Below are positions 10,280-23,754 of a stretch of 64,000 nucleotides of DNA, piece after piece (position 1 is the first letter of the stretch; every line of letters starts with the position of its first letter). Source of the stretch: Symbiodinium microadriaticum. Lineage: Eukaryota > Sar > Dinophyceae > Suessiales > Symbiodiniaceae. The notes under the pieces were generated by a model, which was given only the letters and a program-made list of their open reading frames with translations, ran no database searches and had not been told where the DNA came from. A program made the position numbers and the translations under genes. The DNA is taken from the NCBI GenBank assembly GCA_001939145.1, contig LSRX01000464.1, forward strand, positions 256,001 through 320,000, written 5' to 3'.

Positions 10280-12884
10280 ATGGCCCGCATTCTGTGCCTT
10301 CATGGCTGGCGCACGAACGCCGCGTTTATGGCTGCTCGGCCTCGGAAGCCGCCCAATCTCCAACACGCGTCCAACAGCTCAACCCATGGCCAAGGAACGA
10401 CAACTGGCACAGTTGAAGGCCAAGCTGGGCGAATCAGAGTTCTCCCACCTGGAAGGGTCCCATGCTGAGTCCTTCACCAGCTACTTCCCTGTTGTTCCAC
10501 ATCAAAGTCCCATCCTCTAGAACTGTTTGCCCTCCGAATCCACAGGCCCATCTCTGGCATGCTTGCAGCAGATGACGACGTCGAGCAGGCGTGTAAACTT
10601 GTTGAGCGACGAAGGTGGCTCGTAGCTGTCCGTGTTGCATACAGTGGCAATCAGTGGCACCGCACCAGCAGCTCCAATTCAACGGCAAGCATGGCTCATG
10701 CGGCTGTTGCCTGAACGGTCTATCCCTAATTTGGAGGTAGGTAGGCAAACAAGTGCTGGAAAGGAGTGCATGCCGCCGTACTTCCAGTGGTGGGAACCTC
10801 TGGATGGTGTGGCGGGACAGCTCGAAGCTGTGCGGTACGTGGCCGAGCACATTCGTCCAAGTCTTAGTCGCAAGTTTCATTTTATTTGCATATCATATGC
10901 GTGCATCCTCCCGCCAGCTGGAGACCTGCAATTTTTGGAGTGGAACATGTTGTGGACATTCTCGGCATGTCCACATACGTGACAGGCACACAGGGTCCTT
11001 TCGATGCTCTGCTGGGCTTCTCAGAGGCAGTGGCATTTCTGGATGCCTCTTCTCAGTCGGATCACTGCACTCAACAAAACACTGCATGTGCCCGCCACTC
11101 TCTCGAACAGCGTCAGCGTCGCAGGGTGCTGCCTGTGCCACTGCAGTGCTTGCAGCCCTTCATGGCGCCGGGCGAGGCTCCGCGGAGGCGCAAACTTTAC
11201 GGAGCTGCCCAACAGAGCATTGTCGCGGTAGCCAGGCGATTAGGTGGAGAGATATTCCATCAGGTTCGCTCCACCGGCTCACGCACGTTTCCTTCCATAC
11301 TGTTCTCAAAACACGCGGGCTGTCACAGGCACTTCTTCAAGGGGTGGCCGGACTGGTCTAGAAGGCACAGGCACAGGCCCGCAAAACTATGCTTTTAGTA
11401 TCTTTCAGTCGTACATCGACTGGAGCTCGCTATGCGAGATGATATGGCAGTATGTCACCGCACACTGTTTGTTACACGTTTCCCAGCTGAAACAAGGAGT
11501 CTTGCAAGCACTGTTCAGCGGGTTCCGTGAGTCCTGTTCTGTATATGTTAGTTATCGACACTTGGTGCATGTCTGAACTGAACTAGACCGACCCACTACA
11601 TAGCCACAGAGCTCATAGCACTAGCTCCGCCGTCATCTCGGACCTAGAGGTTCGGCAACAGCTGAAGACCGAGCTGGCAGATGTCCCGACCCCAGAGGGT
11701 TCGAAGCTTCCGTGTGTGGCCTGCTGTTCAGCAAGCATCCAGGCCGAATCCAGGCATGAATGTGGGTTTGCGCCTGGCGTGCGTGTTCCCGGTACCATCG
11801 CGGCGGAAATGCGCAAAGTATTGAGCACATTGTGCTGTCCGCGGAACAAGACTTCGCAACTGCAGTGCCTTTGGAAGCTGACCAGAGCTAGAAGATGTTC
11901 CGTTCTCTTAGGTCTTAGTTGCAGCAGTCATTCGACACAGATATTGACAACTCAAAGACGATTCTTTCTGCCCGGGCAGTATGCACAGTGGAGTGTCCGA
12001 CATCACAGAAGCAAGAGCAAAAGGTGATGCTCCTGGCCAAACAGGTTTAACATGCTGATTGCATGGATGACATCAGCTCTATAAGTTCGACTGGGAAAGC
12101 GTGTTCTGTGAGGTGCCACGGCCGCGGCTTGTGATCTGTGTCTGCGGCATTCCGCCCGATGACTTCCGACCGGGCTGCTTCTGCTTCGGTCGTGGCAGTA
12201 ACAAGGCGCACACTGGAGTCCCTTTGAAGACTTTGCGACTCGGGGAATAAGGGTTGTCTTACCGTCATACTCAGCTTCTTCCAGATTCCAAACTAAGCAG
12301 TGCCCCACTTGTGATGCCACACTTAGCACTTAGCACCTGTCTGCTAGAGTCTCTAACTAGAGTCTGAGTGAAAATGAATGCGCAAAGTCCACCACCAACC
12401 CAAGAAAGCCCGAGTTGGCAATCCCGTTCGAAGCAAATCCGTGGAGGTTTGCCAAGTGCCGGTTCCCTCGATTCATGTCATTGGCGAGAGTGACGGCGAT
12501 CGACATGGCAGCGAAGAGCTAGCCGAGGCAGCCACGATGTGTCGTGCTGTTACTGACAGCATCACATGAAATCGCTGCTTCTTTGGTCCCTCTGTGTCCT
12601 TTCGGGGCACGCAGTTGTTGCATCCGCGTGAAATATGTTGATCGATCTGAGCACTGCATGCGCAGGAGTGGTATGGTGTGTCTCCAGCAGCGGCCAAAAA
12701 CAGCGACAGCAAGCCGCTCACTCTGCACTTGCCTCACGACGCCTCACTGCTACTCTCAGACCCTTTGGATTGGACGGCCTCTCTCCGCTGTTCCTTCGTA
12801 CAGTACTGCAGGATCGTTCGCCACCCTCACGGCCACAGATTTCCACTGGAAGCTGAGATTGCATTCGGCTACGATGCATGTTAA
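10280..12884 (+). CDS. FSH-type serine hydrolase (alpha/beta hydrolase), multi-exon
   Basis: The start is the ATG at 10280, giving MARILCLHGWRTNAAFM, the typical FSH N-terminus. Exon near 10379-10470 reads LAQLKAKLGESEFSHLEG. An exon ending at 10860 reads MPPYFQWWEPLDGVAGQL then VRYVAEHIRP. Exon 10986-11023 reads GPFDALLGFS, the nucleophile elbow, and exon 11125 onward reads GAACATAVLAALHG. An exon near 12449 reads VPSIHVIGESD, with the catalytic Asp. Exon 12812-12884 reads IVRHPHGHRFP, with the catalytic His, then ends at a TAA. Intron 10861-10985 is GT-AG and 11024-11124 is GA-AG. The full Ser-Asp-His triad is present. The family usually reads GFSQGA; here splicing gives GFSGAA unless a slightly different junction restores the Gln. 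Likely a cytosolic esterase; substrate unknown. Confidence 0.75.
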
Positions 12885-14635
12885 TTACTCGTGCACACTC
12901 TCCCACATGCTTCACATGATCAAACCTGGACCGAATTTGTCTGGGCTTGGTGAATCTTGCATTAAGGACTGCCGACTGCTGGCGGACGCCGTTCGAGAGC
13001 TCGTTCGCAAGGAAGTCCGATGGCTGGTCTGCTGATTGTTGCCAATTGTTGCTGCATCTCTTGAAGGTTCAGAGCACATGCACCCATCGCTCATGATGCA
13101 AACAAGAAGTGCTGGACACGAAAATCCAGCTCAATCGCAGCGAAAGGACTGCGCACAGCTTGGCGAAGTGAGCCGCCTGGCAGCGGCTGGATGCTAAACT
13201 GCCGAATGGGAGCTGAGCATTTGTATGATTTGCATGCGCATGCGATCACATGCACGGATAGACTTTGCATAGATTTTGGTGTGTAGCTGATGACACTTGC
13301 CCTGAATTTGTAAAGGAAGGGTGTGTCAGGAGCCTGTACAGGCAGTCGGCAGCTTGCAACTGCAATGCAAGGACTTGCAGTTGTCCGACCGGGCCGCTCC
13401 GCAGCCACTGACCGGAGCCAGAACAGGAAAACTTGGCACCGCGACGATCGCAGCGCTGCAAATGGGCAAAAGGAACAGTGCTACATGATGCTACATTCAT
13501 CATGCAAAATCAGAACCTGCTGAAGCAAAGCTTTGAGGGCATGCCGTAGGACTTCGCAGTGTGAGACAATCCCATGTGCTTGTCTTAGAGGTTCCGTCTG
13601 CATTGGCACTGGGCTTGCATGTAAGCTCTCATGGCTCTCGCCCAACTGCGAGATCCTCCGTTCCTGCAGCATCTCGCGTCTCTTCGCACTCAACCCTGAT
13701 CATCCCTGATCCGTACCTGGCCATTTGGCGGGGATGCCTCCCAGAATGGCGCAGCAGATCAGCCCGTGAGCAGCAGCGTCAACTCAGTCGGCCACTGGAT
13801 CCCTGCATCATGGCTGCTGTTACCTGCAGACGGGAAGCGGCAACTTGCAGGACTGGGATTGAATGGATGCATCTGCTGAACATGCGGCCCATGCATCGCC
13901 CAGCCAGTTTAGCGACAGGCGTTCTGGCATGCATCGCGGCTGCCGATGCCCACGTGTCCCATGCCGCACGGCTTTCATGCGTCGAGAGTCGAGAGTTTTT
14001 CATGTAGACTCAACAGATCAGAGAGCCTCAGCAATACGGACTCGTGACGTTGGATGACCTACGTTTCTTTGTTCACTCGTCCTCACTGCTTCTACGATTA
14101 AGTTAGGCCTTCTGATGAAAGAACCCTACATTTCTTGTTCATTGAATGTTCGGAGATCTCGGCCCTCTGATGTTTCAGTGAGTCGCCTAGAGACGATCTC
14201 TCTAAAAACCACACCTGCAATCCAGCTGCGGCATCTGGATAGCCTAAGGCCTAAGGGTCCCAAGCCCTGAATATCTCCGAAGAAAGAACAGTAGCCCTTT
14301 AACTTACATGTTCCAAGGGTTCTAGGACCCAGTCAAGACAATTAACGGCTTCAACCCACACTTGGGCGAGACAGAGAGAGAAGTTTGGGACATGCGCTGA
14401 TGCACTTGTTTGGGCGGGTCTCGTTCGGATTTGAGAGAGAACACGAAATCGCGGATCCTTGTTCAGGCGAGCTGAGAAGCTGCCGGATCAGAGATGGGCT
14501 TCTCCAAGGGAGTGCTCGAAGTTTGTCAAAGAAAGCAGTACCTTTTGATGGCAACTCAATATCAAGCCTGTTCCACATACACTAAGCGTTTGTATGCGTC
14601 AGGAAAGTCCTTGTCCATCTCCGTCGAAAAAAGTG
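12885..14635. other. Intergenic, no gene recognised
   Basis: Only short frames on both strands with no family signature. The 148-codon + frame at 13561-14007 is Ala/His/Met-rich without recognisable motifs. This interval may hold the 3' untranslated region of the hydrolase gene and the 5' part of the PPR gene. Confidence 0.4.
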
Positions 14636-14639
14636 CTGG

Positions 14640-17600
14640 TCGGACGCATTGCATCTCTTCGACCAAGCGCAGAAAAGCACAGCTGAGCTGGACACAGTTT
14701 GCTACAATGTAGTACTAGTAGTACTATCAATTTTTCGGGACATTCAATGGTGGGAGCAAGCCCTTGTCACGTTTGAGCAGATGCAGAAGAGCGGACCCTT
14801 GCCCAGTGTGGTCTCTTATAGTACGGCTGTCAGTGCGTGTGAAACCTCGACTTGCTGGCAAGTGGCCATCGACCTTCTACAAAGTGCTTGCGAGAGACGG
14901 CATGCCACGGACACCATACTGCTTTGTGCGGCAACCAGCGCCTGTGGTCGGGCACTGCAGTGGAAGCTTGCCTTGCACCTGGCCGGAAGGACTGTCACTG
15001 CATCGAAGCGGGACTCTGGAATTGATCCGAAAGCTGTAGCGGCACTCAACGCAGCCATGACTGCCTTTGGTGTCTTTTGGGAGAAGGCCTTGCAGCTTTT
15101 GGCCAGAATTCAATACTTGGGGATGCAACCTGACATCATATCCTACGGTGCCACGATGCAGAGTTGCGATCGTGCTTCGCAGTGGATGAAGGTGGAAGCG
15201 TGCAGTGTTGGAGATTTCGTCGAAGAATCATTGACACAGTAAATGCGTTATTGCGTTGTATCCGTCGAAATAATGAGACCAAACCTCGTGCTGCTTTCAC
15301 GACGAGTTTCTGTGGGCAACTCCTGCCTGACAGGCCAATGCATTGCTTGCGACAGCCGTCAAGTCTGTTCGGCCAAGTGCCAGAAGCCAAGTTTAGTGGA
15401 GGAGCAGAGGGCTGTTGGGGCTACGGATGTTGTGACAGTTGCGGTCTTGCCGAGGTTGTTGCCTTTGGGGCAGCTGCGAGCTCATATGCAAAGGGGCAGG
15501 TCTGGCACAAGGCAATGGAATTGCTGGCGAGGCGGCTTGACAACAGTCCTTACGTAGCACGTGATCCGCTCGGGTAGAGGAGCCGGCTTTAATCAGTCGG
15601 TTGTCCATGTGCATGGTTTGTTTCGAACAGACAAGTACATGGCGTCACGGTTGACTTTGTCAGAGCTTAATCGCTTTGGAGGCATCTTCCCCAACCCTTC
15701 GATGAACCCACTTGAAGCCTCCACCACTTATTCACATTCCGGGAGCAAGTATCGTCCCATGTTGTCCATATGCCGCATATGCCTCAAGCCTTTCATCAGG
15801 TTGCTCGGCGACACCAGAACCCCGAGTCGACTCTCTATGGCCAGCCATGCAACGATATCAACCGAAAGAGCTAACAGCAACTCCAGCAGCCAACACCAAA
15901 AGTCAGACTGAGCTTCAAGTTGCCATGCTATCCTATAGATGTACAAGACTGCTTCTGCTTAGCATTCTATCACAATGAGAGAGAAGCTTTTGAAGGTCAC
16001 ACTTTTCCGGTCTCGGAGAGGAGGCGCCACTTTGCGGAGCTGCACCTCGGCAGCTGCCAGCCGCATCATTCTCAAAAGGAGAAGCGGCCAGCACTGTCCT
16101 GAAGCTTGAAGGTAAAAGCCCCTACGATAGAAATAAATACTCTTGCGCCGAAACGTCTGGCCCCACGCAAAGTTGCCCCATAGATCATCACAATTCCAAC
16201 ATCAATGCGTGTCAGCCGTTCAATTTGCTCGTAAGACTCGCTGCGAAGGTCTTATCCTCCTGCGAGAAAGCCGCGGCATGGAGCAGGGCTTTGAATCTCT
16301 TGTACACGAGAGCCGATGGTCCCCTTCGTCCGAACGTCCTGATGTTCAGTGCCGTTATCTCGGCTTGTGAAAAGGCCGGAGCTACCCCGCGGTATCTTCC
16401 CAGAATTCACAGACCACCGTGTCGTGGCAGATTCGAACAAGAACTTGCGAAGAGCACAACGTAATTAGTTCCGTACTGTGCGAGTGGGATGATCGTACAG
16501 TGAGGGGCGATCTTTGCGCAGGAATTTCGCCTTTCTTCTCGGTGTTTCGACTCATGTTTAATCGTCCACATCACGTATGCAGGAACTTGAAAACTTATTT
16601 GGGCCAAGTTCTCCAAACTCGTAGCAACACATGGATGCACCGCAGCCCTGAGCAAGATTCGAGAACTTCAGTTTCAAAGGTGTCCCAGAACCGTTCGTGC
16701 CTTTCAAAAGCTCTGGTTGCTCTGTAGAATGTAGAAGGAGGGGGCAGTGAAGTACTGACACCCACGGATGACAGGCCCATCGGTGGCAAATGGCCCTCTG
16801 GCTCTTGTCAAACATGTGGGCAGCCGGACCTCGTCCGGACATCGTGGCCATAAATGCATGCCTTTCAGCCTGCGAGAAGTGCGGCAGATGGGAGCAGGCA
16901 TTCATACTCTGTGAAGAGGCCAGAGCGAGGCTCTTATTCTTGAATACGATCAGCTACAACTCGCTCCTGAGCGCATTGGCTGTCGGGCAAAGTTGGCACA
17001 CTGCGCGGGAGCTTCATCTTGTCGAAGAGATGAAGTCTGCTGCTGTAATCCCTGACATCATCACTTACAATTCGCTCGTGGCTGGGTGCACGCGCCGTAA
17101 AGACTGGGAACGCATGCTGACCTATTTTTTGAAGATGCGGGAAACTGCACTGAAGCCCGATCAGTTCAGCTACGGTGCAGCACTTGCTGTTTGTGATCAG
17201 GCAGAAAACTGGCAGCTGGCGCTTGTGCTGCTGGCATGGATGCAGGGGGACGCGGTTCACAGCAACACGTGTATTTGCAACTCAGCACTGGGTGCCTGTG
17301 ACACTCTGCTGCTCAGAAACGGCTGTTCATAGGATTCTCAACTGTTTCTTTTCTTCTGATGAAAAGACAAGCATCTATGTTGGCCACAGTCTGATCTCCA
17401 GCGCAGCATAGCTAAGCTTCATTCCTAGGCGAAGGCGGGCAAGTGGCAACTGTCCCTGCAGCTTCTGTCAGACTTGATGTACATGGGGGCACAAGTGTGC
17501 CCGGACCAAGTGTCCTTCAACTGCGTTTTGAGGGCGTGCAGCTCTCGACACATGTGGGAAGCTTCGCTTTTGGTCGCGGCGAAGATGCAAGAGCTCGTGG

Positions 17601-17671
17601 AGCCAGATCCGAAATCCTTCAACGCTGTGTGTGAAGCGGCAGAGATGGCATTGCAGGCCGGATTGGATTAA
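14640..17671 (+). CDS. Pentatricopeptide repeat (PPR) protein, multi-exon
   Basis: Degenerate 35-residue PPR helical pairs recur: CYNVVL with WWEQALVTFEQMQKSG; SYSTAVSACETSTCWQVAI; PDIISYGATMQSCDRASQW; AFGAAASSYAKGQVWHKAM; PNVLMFSAVISACEKA; PDIVAINACLSACEKCGRW; SYNSLLSALAVGQSW; PDIITYNSLVAGCTRRKDW; PDQFSYGAALAVCDQAENW; SFNCVLRACSSRHMW. The repeats tile 14640-~15190, 15440-15545, ~16240-16374, 16775-17299 and 17429-17671, ending ALQAGLD-stop. Two introns are fixed by repeat periodicity: 16375-16774 (GC-AG, joining SACEK to AHRWQ) and 17300-17428 (GA-AG, joining LGAC to AKAGKW). The 15190-15440 and 15545-16240 junctions are unresolved, and the 5' end upstream of 14640 was not found. Dinoflagellate PPR proteins of this kind act in organelle RNA processing; the target is unknown. 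Confidence 0.8.
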
Positions 17672-20600
17672 ACGGTATCTCCCAGTCGGAGTCAGCACGA
17701 TAGCCGATAGCCTGTTGTGGGATGACACAATCATCACGGGCGCAATTGCGACTTCCTGGTAGCAGATCCTTGCAGCTCAGGTGAGGTGCGTGCCGGAGTT
17801 TCTCGCGGCATGCAGCACAGAGGCCGTTCAGATACTGATGTGAGCTGCAGGGCGCGGTCACAGCCCCATGACGGCCGCAGAGGGTGGTGAGCAGCGAGGA
17901 CGTGTTGTGGGTGCCGGCGGCAATTGGTGCTAACACGGTCCAGTGCTGCCGGCTGTCTCATTCGCGCAGTAGCGACTTCCGGCAGGAAAGACTCGTCGAT
18001 TAGCCAGCACGGCTAGTTGGTCAGTTGGGTCTCGGAGGCGTCCAGTGGCTTCGAAGTCTAATGCTGGCGAGACCCAAAACTGTTTGCCCGCACAAACATA
18101 GCCGCGATGCTTTGGCAAGTAAATGACATGGGACATCCCTGCTTGACGCCTTGTAACTCGCTGGGGCATGTCACTGAATTTCCAGCAATTCTGCGAGCCA
18201 CGAGAGCAAATGATACCAAATGTCGGCGCACAAGACACAGCACTAGACTGAAAACTGCGTCTCTTGAGTCTGGCAAAAGATCGTAGCCCCAAGTCAGCAG
18301 ACAGGCATGGCCGAACATGGGATTGTCTGTTGTATGCAAGGGCATGCCCATGGCAACCTGATGGTCATGGCGAAAGCCGTGAATGAGGTGGCACTGCAGC
18401 AAAGGTGAGCATGCATGATGACATGTTTTCCATTGCAGCTGGACTGGCAGATTCCCCTCCCCTCCCCCGCTCTCCTTCCTTCGATCAAGCAGCCAGCGAT
18501 CGAGTGAGAACTGGGCTGTAAAGTTGTAGCATGACCGCCATGATCAGCGTCGCGAGTTTTGCCCTCGCATAACCACTCCAGGATGCCCTAGCCAAGCTGC
18601 AAGCTCAGCACTGCAGCGCTGTGGCACTCGGCATCCAATTGTCCTCTGGACAGTGCAGCGTGTGATCCGGTTCTGGAGGTCCACACCACTACCCTTGCGA
18701 TCCCGAGCGGAGGATGCCGTGGATCGCCCAGCACAGGCATGCAATCAGAAACCTGCAGTACAAAGCGTGCTGCAAGATGATGCAAGATGTTGCTTCTCGG
18801 TTTTGGATGGCAAGATACGTCCGCGGAGCCCGCGGACCCCTGGCACGTGCTGAGCTAAGCCAGTATACTGTACACGATCGCACCTCTTGCCGCTTCGTCG
18901 CTTCGTCGAAGACCGATCGGGCACAGTGCTCCTGGTGTGCTGGTGGTGTTTTGTGTGTGGTTTCGGGTCGTAGCTGTTGGGTCCAAGAACTGCATGACTC
19001 ATCAAGAGCTGGCAGCGAGACGGAGCGAGGCCTCGCCCCAGTGAATCGGGACGTGCCAGCGACAGGAGCGACTCGGAGCCAGAGAGGGTTTGGCGGCAAA
19101 GAACAAAAAAAGGGGGCACAGAATCCGCCACTGCAGGACCAGTCCGCGGCCCAGTCCACGGCCGAGTCGGGAGGCCACAGAACTTGCGCTGCGACGCTGT
19201 GAGCGACGTTGCTGTGGCTTCTCTTTTGCGCAGGTCCGGAGGGGACAGGACTCCGAGCTCTCCCAGTGTATCGATGCTTTGTACAGGCGCATCCCGAGAA
19301 ATTAGAGTAATTTATGTAATTTCCAGCTGGCAACATCGCCATGTGTCTGCAGGCACCGCAAGGAGACACTACGCTTTTTGAGGCGGTCAGCCCCCCAGTG
19401 CCTCAAAGCTTGAGATGGCTTCGACGCAAGTGCTGAAGCCAGCAAGATCCATCAGTTGTCGAAGTTGCATGTCATCGCCATGAAAAGGCAACTCAGACCC
19501 CCGGGTTGACACATGTTGATGCCTGGCCGAGGTGCGAGGACTCCCGTGATCTAAAGTTGCTGCGTGCAGCACTGGACCCACAGCCGTCGGGAGCTCGCAA
19601 GGCATGTGCCCGCAAGCGGCGCAGTTCAGAGAGACACCAGCTCATCCAGCTCCGAGGCTTCGCCAGGAGGGCACTTCCCGGAGCCGCGCTCCGGCACTCT
19701 GTGGGGCATCAAAGCGGGAATTTCTCGGATACCGATTTGTTCTCCGACTTAAACCCAGAAGTAGGCAGAAGTTAGTGTGTGGCGCAGGTACGTGCGGTTC
19801 ATGCGACACAGAAGCTGGTGCGGGAGTGTGAGGCGCAATCTCGGACCTGACTTGTCGGCTTTCGACAGCTGTCTGCACACATGAGACGCGACACGACAAG
19901 CACCTGAAGCAGCTTAGCATGCGGAGCCAGAATCAGCCAGAAACACTCGTTGTGGACACCTTCGCCGATGTTTGGTTTGGGCATGTTTGGGTTGTCGAGA
20001 GTTGCTGGAGGTTTAGAAATACTGTAGAGTATAACATTCTTTGCAGCGCAGACTTCCTCCTGTCTGCTGCGGCAGGCAACTCCGCTTTCAGCACCGGACT
20101 ATGTTTGGTCACCCGAAACTTTGGGTTCCGTGGCTGCCAGAGGCGACTGTCAATTATGCTTCTGCTGTCGAAGGAAAAGCTGGCCGTTGGTTTGCTTGTG
20201 CAGTGGCAGGTTGGCAGTGTTTGGCTGCTCCCGTGAACGCCTCAGCGAGTACAGTACAGTTTTGTCCTGGCCACACATTCTGAAAAACGCGGATTTGATC
20301 AGCCGCAATGTTTGGCAAGGCAGGCCGACGCGAGCAGCATTACGACAGAACAAGCACTCCGAATATTCAGAATGATGGTTCCATGTCGACAACCCTCGCC
20401 CTGCCCCTACCTGTAGCTGAGTTACACCGTGCCCCATGGTGCCCCTGGATTCCCGTGCAGTTCAGGCTTGACTCCTTCCCCCCTTGCCCTTGCTTTCGAC
20501 AACTCCGGTTCTCCTTAAGCCACGGTCGCAGTCAATGGCGTCAAAATTAGGGACCCGTCGAAGACGGTTCGGAAGCACGACTGGAGCTGATCCTGCTGAT

Positions 20601-23600
20601 GATTTCTTACATTGTCGCGGCTTCGATCTGCAGATCTCTGACCATAGTCGCGACAGCATCGGTGTCCTTCGTTTCTGGCGGCTTGTTACCATATCTGTGA
20701 CTGTATTTGCTGCCGGTTTGTTTGCTAGCTGCCGTCACCTCGGGTCCCTTGGTTTCCGCATGCTGCATTTCCGACTCTGTAAACTATGCATTTCCCCAAT
20801 GCTGTAAACTATTGTTCTCAAAGGTTCGATGCTTGAAGCATTTGAACACAGGCCCAGAAGTGGGGTATTTGGCAAAAAGGCGCACAAACCCAGTGCCCTC
20901 AATCACCGATCGAAAGCATCGGGTGTCACTTGAGACCCATCTGAATGCAGTTGTGAAAACGGGTGATGACAAGAAGCATCTTGCTGCTGCTACATGCTCT
21001 TGAACTTTTGACCTCAGGACGCGGCACACTCACCATGGCTGGCGACGCTCGCCCGCACTGCCTGCTGCCTCAGATAATCGATTTTTGACAGTAAAGGTGG
21101 AAACCGCACGCCGTCCAATTGGTTTTGGCATGATGCTGGCATGTCAGCCGCCAGCAGAGTTGCAGTCGCAGGCCTAGGTGCAGCGCACAGGTGGAGTTTT
21201 AGTTCACATCTTGCAAGGAGGCGTGCTAGCAGGATTGTTCATCCGACACCGCTTGCAGCACGTCAGACTGGGGTCCGAGTTGCGCAAGACAGCACATTGA
21301 AATACACTCGGTGATCAGGCCATGCTTCCGCCTGATACATCCTTGACGCCCAGGAGACGGCATTCCTCTGACCATGGGGAGGGGGCGCGGTAAAAGTGGC
21401 GGGAGCACAGCTGAAAGCTAGGCAAAAGACCGAAGCGTTAGCAGGAGAGAGCTTCCGCCTTAAGCAAGCTGCCATCTGCGAGGATGTGGCTCACACATGT
21501 CATGTTGTGACGGCAAGGGGCGGGCTAAGTCATCCCTTTTTGGAGGAGAACCGTGCGAAAGCTTGCATGAGCTGGCTGGGTGGAAGAAGCTCAAATGCAG
21601 TGTCACTCCAAGCGAGCCGTTCTATCCACGTGTGCGGCTTTCAATGTGTCTTGTAAAGTGAAAACGGCTAGCCATGACATACTGTTGCTGCATGTATTTA
21701 TGCCTCATGAGCGTCGTAGTGTGGCTGCCATGTTGCCAATGTTCGCAAAATGGCTTGCAAGGCGAGGTTGTAGCGACATATGCACCGAAGGCACAGCCAT
21801 CTCAGGTGCGGCTAATATGTCCTGCTGTGCCCGACAGAATTGGAACAAAATCCGTGGCGCATGACTGTTACCTTCAACCTCGTTCTGCCTGTGTTGCTGA
21901 GCACTTCTGTGTAATCTCCACTGTGCAGGGGGCTGGCCCGAAGGTTGTATGGCAGCGTCATGCTGAGCCCAGGCTGAGAGTTCAATGCGCGTTGGGTTTC
22001 CAGGAGGGCTAGGCTGTTGCGAGATCTTGCAAACGGTCAGGAGGTTTTCGGAGCCTGCAACATGAAAGCCAACATCCAGATCCCGCTGCATGCATGTACG
22101 CACTTGCATAGTAAGCACATGTAAGCACACATGTAGCGAATTTGAGTTTGGCCAGCCATGACGACGAGTGTTACGCTGGCAGCGCCCACCAGCAGCAATC
22201 GCGGTAGACTCTCTGCCATAGGCCCGATGCGCTGCAGTGCCAAGTTCTCGGTAGCTGCGTGCAGTGCTGTCAAGCTTGTCTACCAGGTAGTTCTGCCTGC
22301 TTTTTGGAACGGGAGCCGGGTCTTGCAGGTCAGTAACACTGTATCATATCGTTTTCCATAAGATGTACGAGTATGGACGCAGCTGAAGTCGCCAGAAGCC
22401 GCAGAGACAGAGGCCAAAGTGGTGTCTGTCGGTTTTCTATTCAGAGGTGTCTCGAAATGTTCGACATGCACCTGCAGCAGCAACCTGGTGAGACGTCAGC
22501 ATCCGTCGACGGAATGATGGGTAGCAGTTGGCTGCTGCGCAGTGAACCCGTAGAGGTTGGAACTCCTTGTGGGCGTCGGTGCGATAACAACAGAAGTGTG
22601 GCATCGACACCGCAGATGGAGATCAGGATTGGAGACATGTTGTAGCTATGGCACGTCTGAAAAACTGAGGGTGACCGCCAGAGGCGATTTAATTGAGAAT
22701 CATTGTTCACCTATGCATCCTTTTGTATGTGTCGCTGTTTGACATAGAAGACACCATGCCCGGCGACCAGTATCAGTCGATGCGGCACGATCTTACTCCG
22801 ACGTTTCGTTTCCCCTTCACCGAGACTCCTGGTTTCTGTCTCACAGCACAGGGTCCCAGGAAGAGCGGCATGTGGGTTGTCGTTCGACTGGCCGATCTGT
22901 CTGTGGGCCTCAGCAGTTAGATAAACACATGCAGTCTGTTTGTTCGCAACTCCTCTACCAGGTAGTGGGTCACGACGATGCAAAGTGTGCCTCACTGTCC
23001 ACCGTATTGAGTTCTTTCTTTTAGTCTCTCAGTTGGTCTGTCTGTTCGGTCTGCGTGAATGTCGCTCTTCGTCTTTTGGGTGTCTTGCGTTCGTGCCTTT
23101 CACTTCTGCGTGTGCGTGCTTGCGTGCCTGCGTGCATGCTGAGATTCCCTTGGTTCTTCAGGTAGCCTTTGCTGCTGTAAGTTCGTGACTCGATGCAGAC
23201 AGGGTTATCGCAGCAGGTGCAGCCCTTGATGGGGCTGTGGATGCCCTGACCATGACCCCCGGTTCTCATCATGGCAGGTCGGCCGGCGGCATTTTTTCGA
23301 TTGGGGTGGGTGCACAAAGTGTGGAGCTGTGTTGTGCGTGTAATGATAGTGTAATGAGTCGAGAGTCGGGTGTTCAATACATCTTTCCCAGCAGGGCAAC
23401 TTCTAGTCCAGAAGTCTGGCGGCTAGCCCAGAGCATTCTCGGAAGCCTTGTGACCGGCTGACTGCCTCAGCTTGAGCATTGCAGGCCTGCGACATTTCCA
23501 GACTTTGCTGTACCAGGTGCATGGCCGTTAAGCCTCGAGATGTTCGGTGCAGCTCCAGTCTCTAAGCTTGGATCAGCGTGCAACAGTTGTGGGTAAGAAA

Positions 23601-23657
23601 GAAGCATCCGGCTGACAAGACATTGGGAGCCTTTGGAACTGACAATGATAAAGCGCG
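17672..23657. other. Unassigned interval, possible exons only
   Basis: Apart from a reverse-transcriptase scrap at 18.1 kb I recognise nothing. Open stretches on the + strand with coding-like composition include ~20085-20255 (WLPEATVNYASAVEGKAGRW) and ~20830-20970 (KHLNTGPEVGYLAKRRTNPV, then a charged segment). Another is at 22373-22642 (CLEMFDMHLQQQPGE). None shows a domain. The 162-codon + frame at 18714-19202 and the 226-codon minus frame over it are mutually exclusive and both lack signatures. Confidence 0.25.
18060..18300 (-). pseudogene. Fragment of a LINE reverse transcriptase
   Basis: On the minus strand a frame reads LQGVKQGCPMSF (about 18124-18156), matching motif B of non-LTR reverse transcriptases (G-V-R/K-Q-G-C-P-L-S). 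It is preceded by a hydrophobic helix-like stretch. No motif A or C lies nearby, so this is at best a short decayed copy. Confidence 0.4.
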
Positions 23658-23708
23658 ACTACTATACTACTACTATTACTACTACTACTGCCACTGCCAC
23701 TGCCACAG

Positions 23709-23754
<46 letters not shown>
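23658..23754. repeat. Trinucleotide microsatellite, CTA/CTG
   Basis: (CTA)n-like units, then (TGCCAC)n, then about 13 uninterrupted CTG units. Reading frames across it give poly-Thr, poly-Ala or poly-Cys, which explains the 259-codon frame that starts here. Confidence 0.95.

Noticed and set aside
18689-19369. 226-codon minus-strand frame
   Set aside because: A 162-codon + frame covers the same DNA, neither has a motif, and composition is not coding-like.
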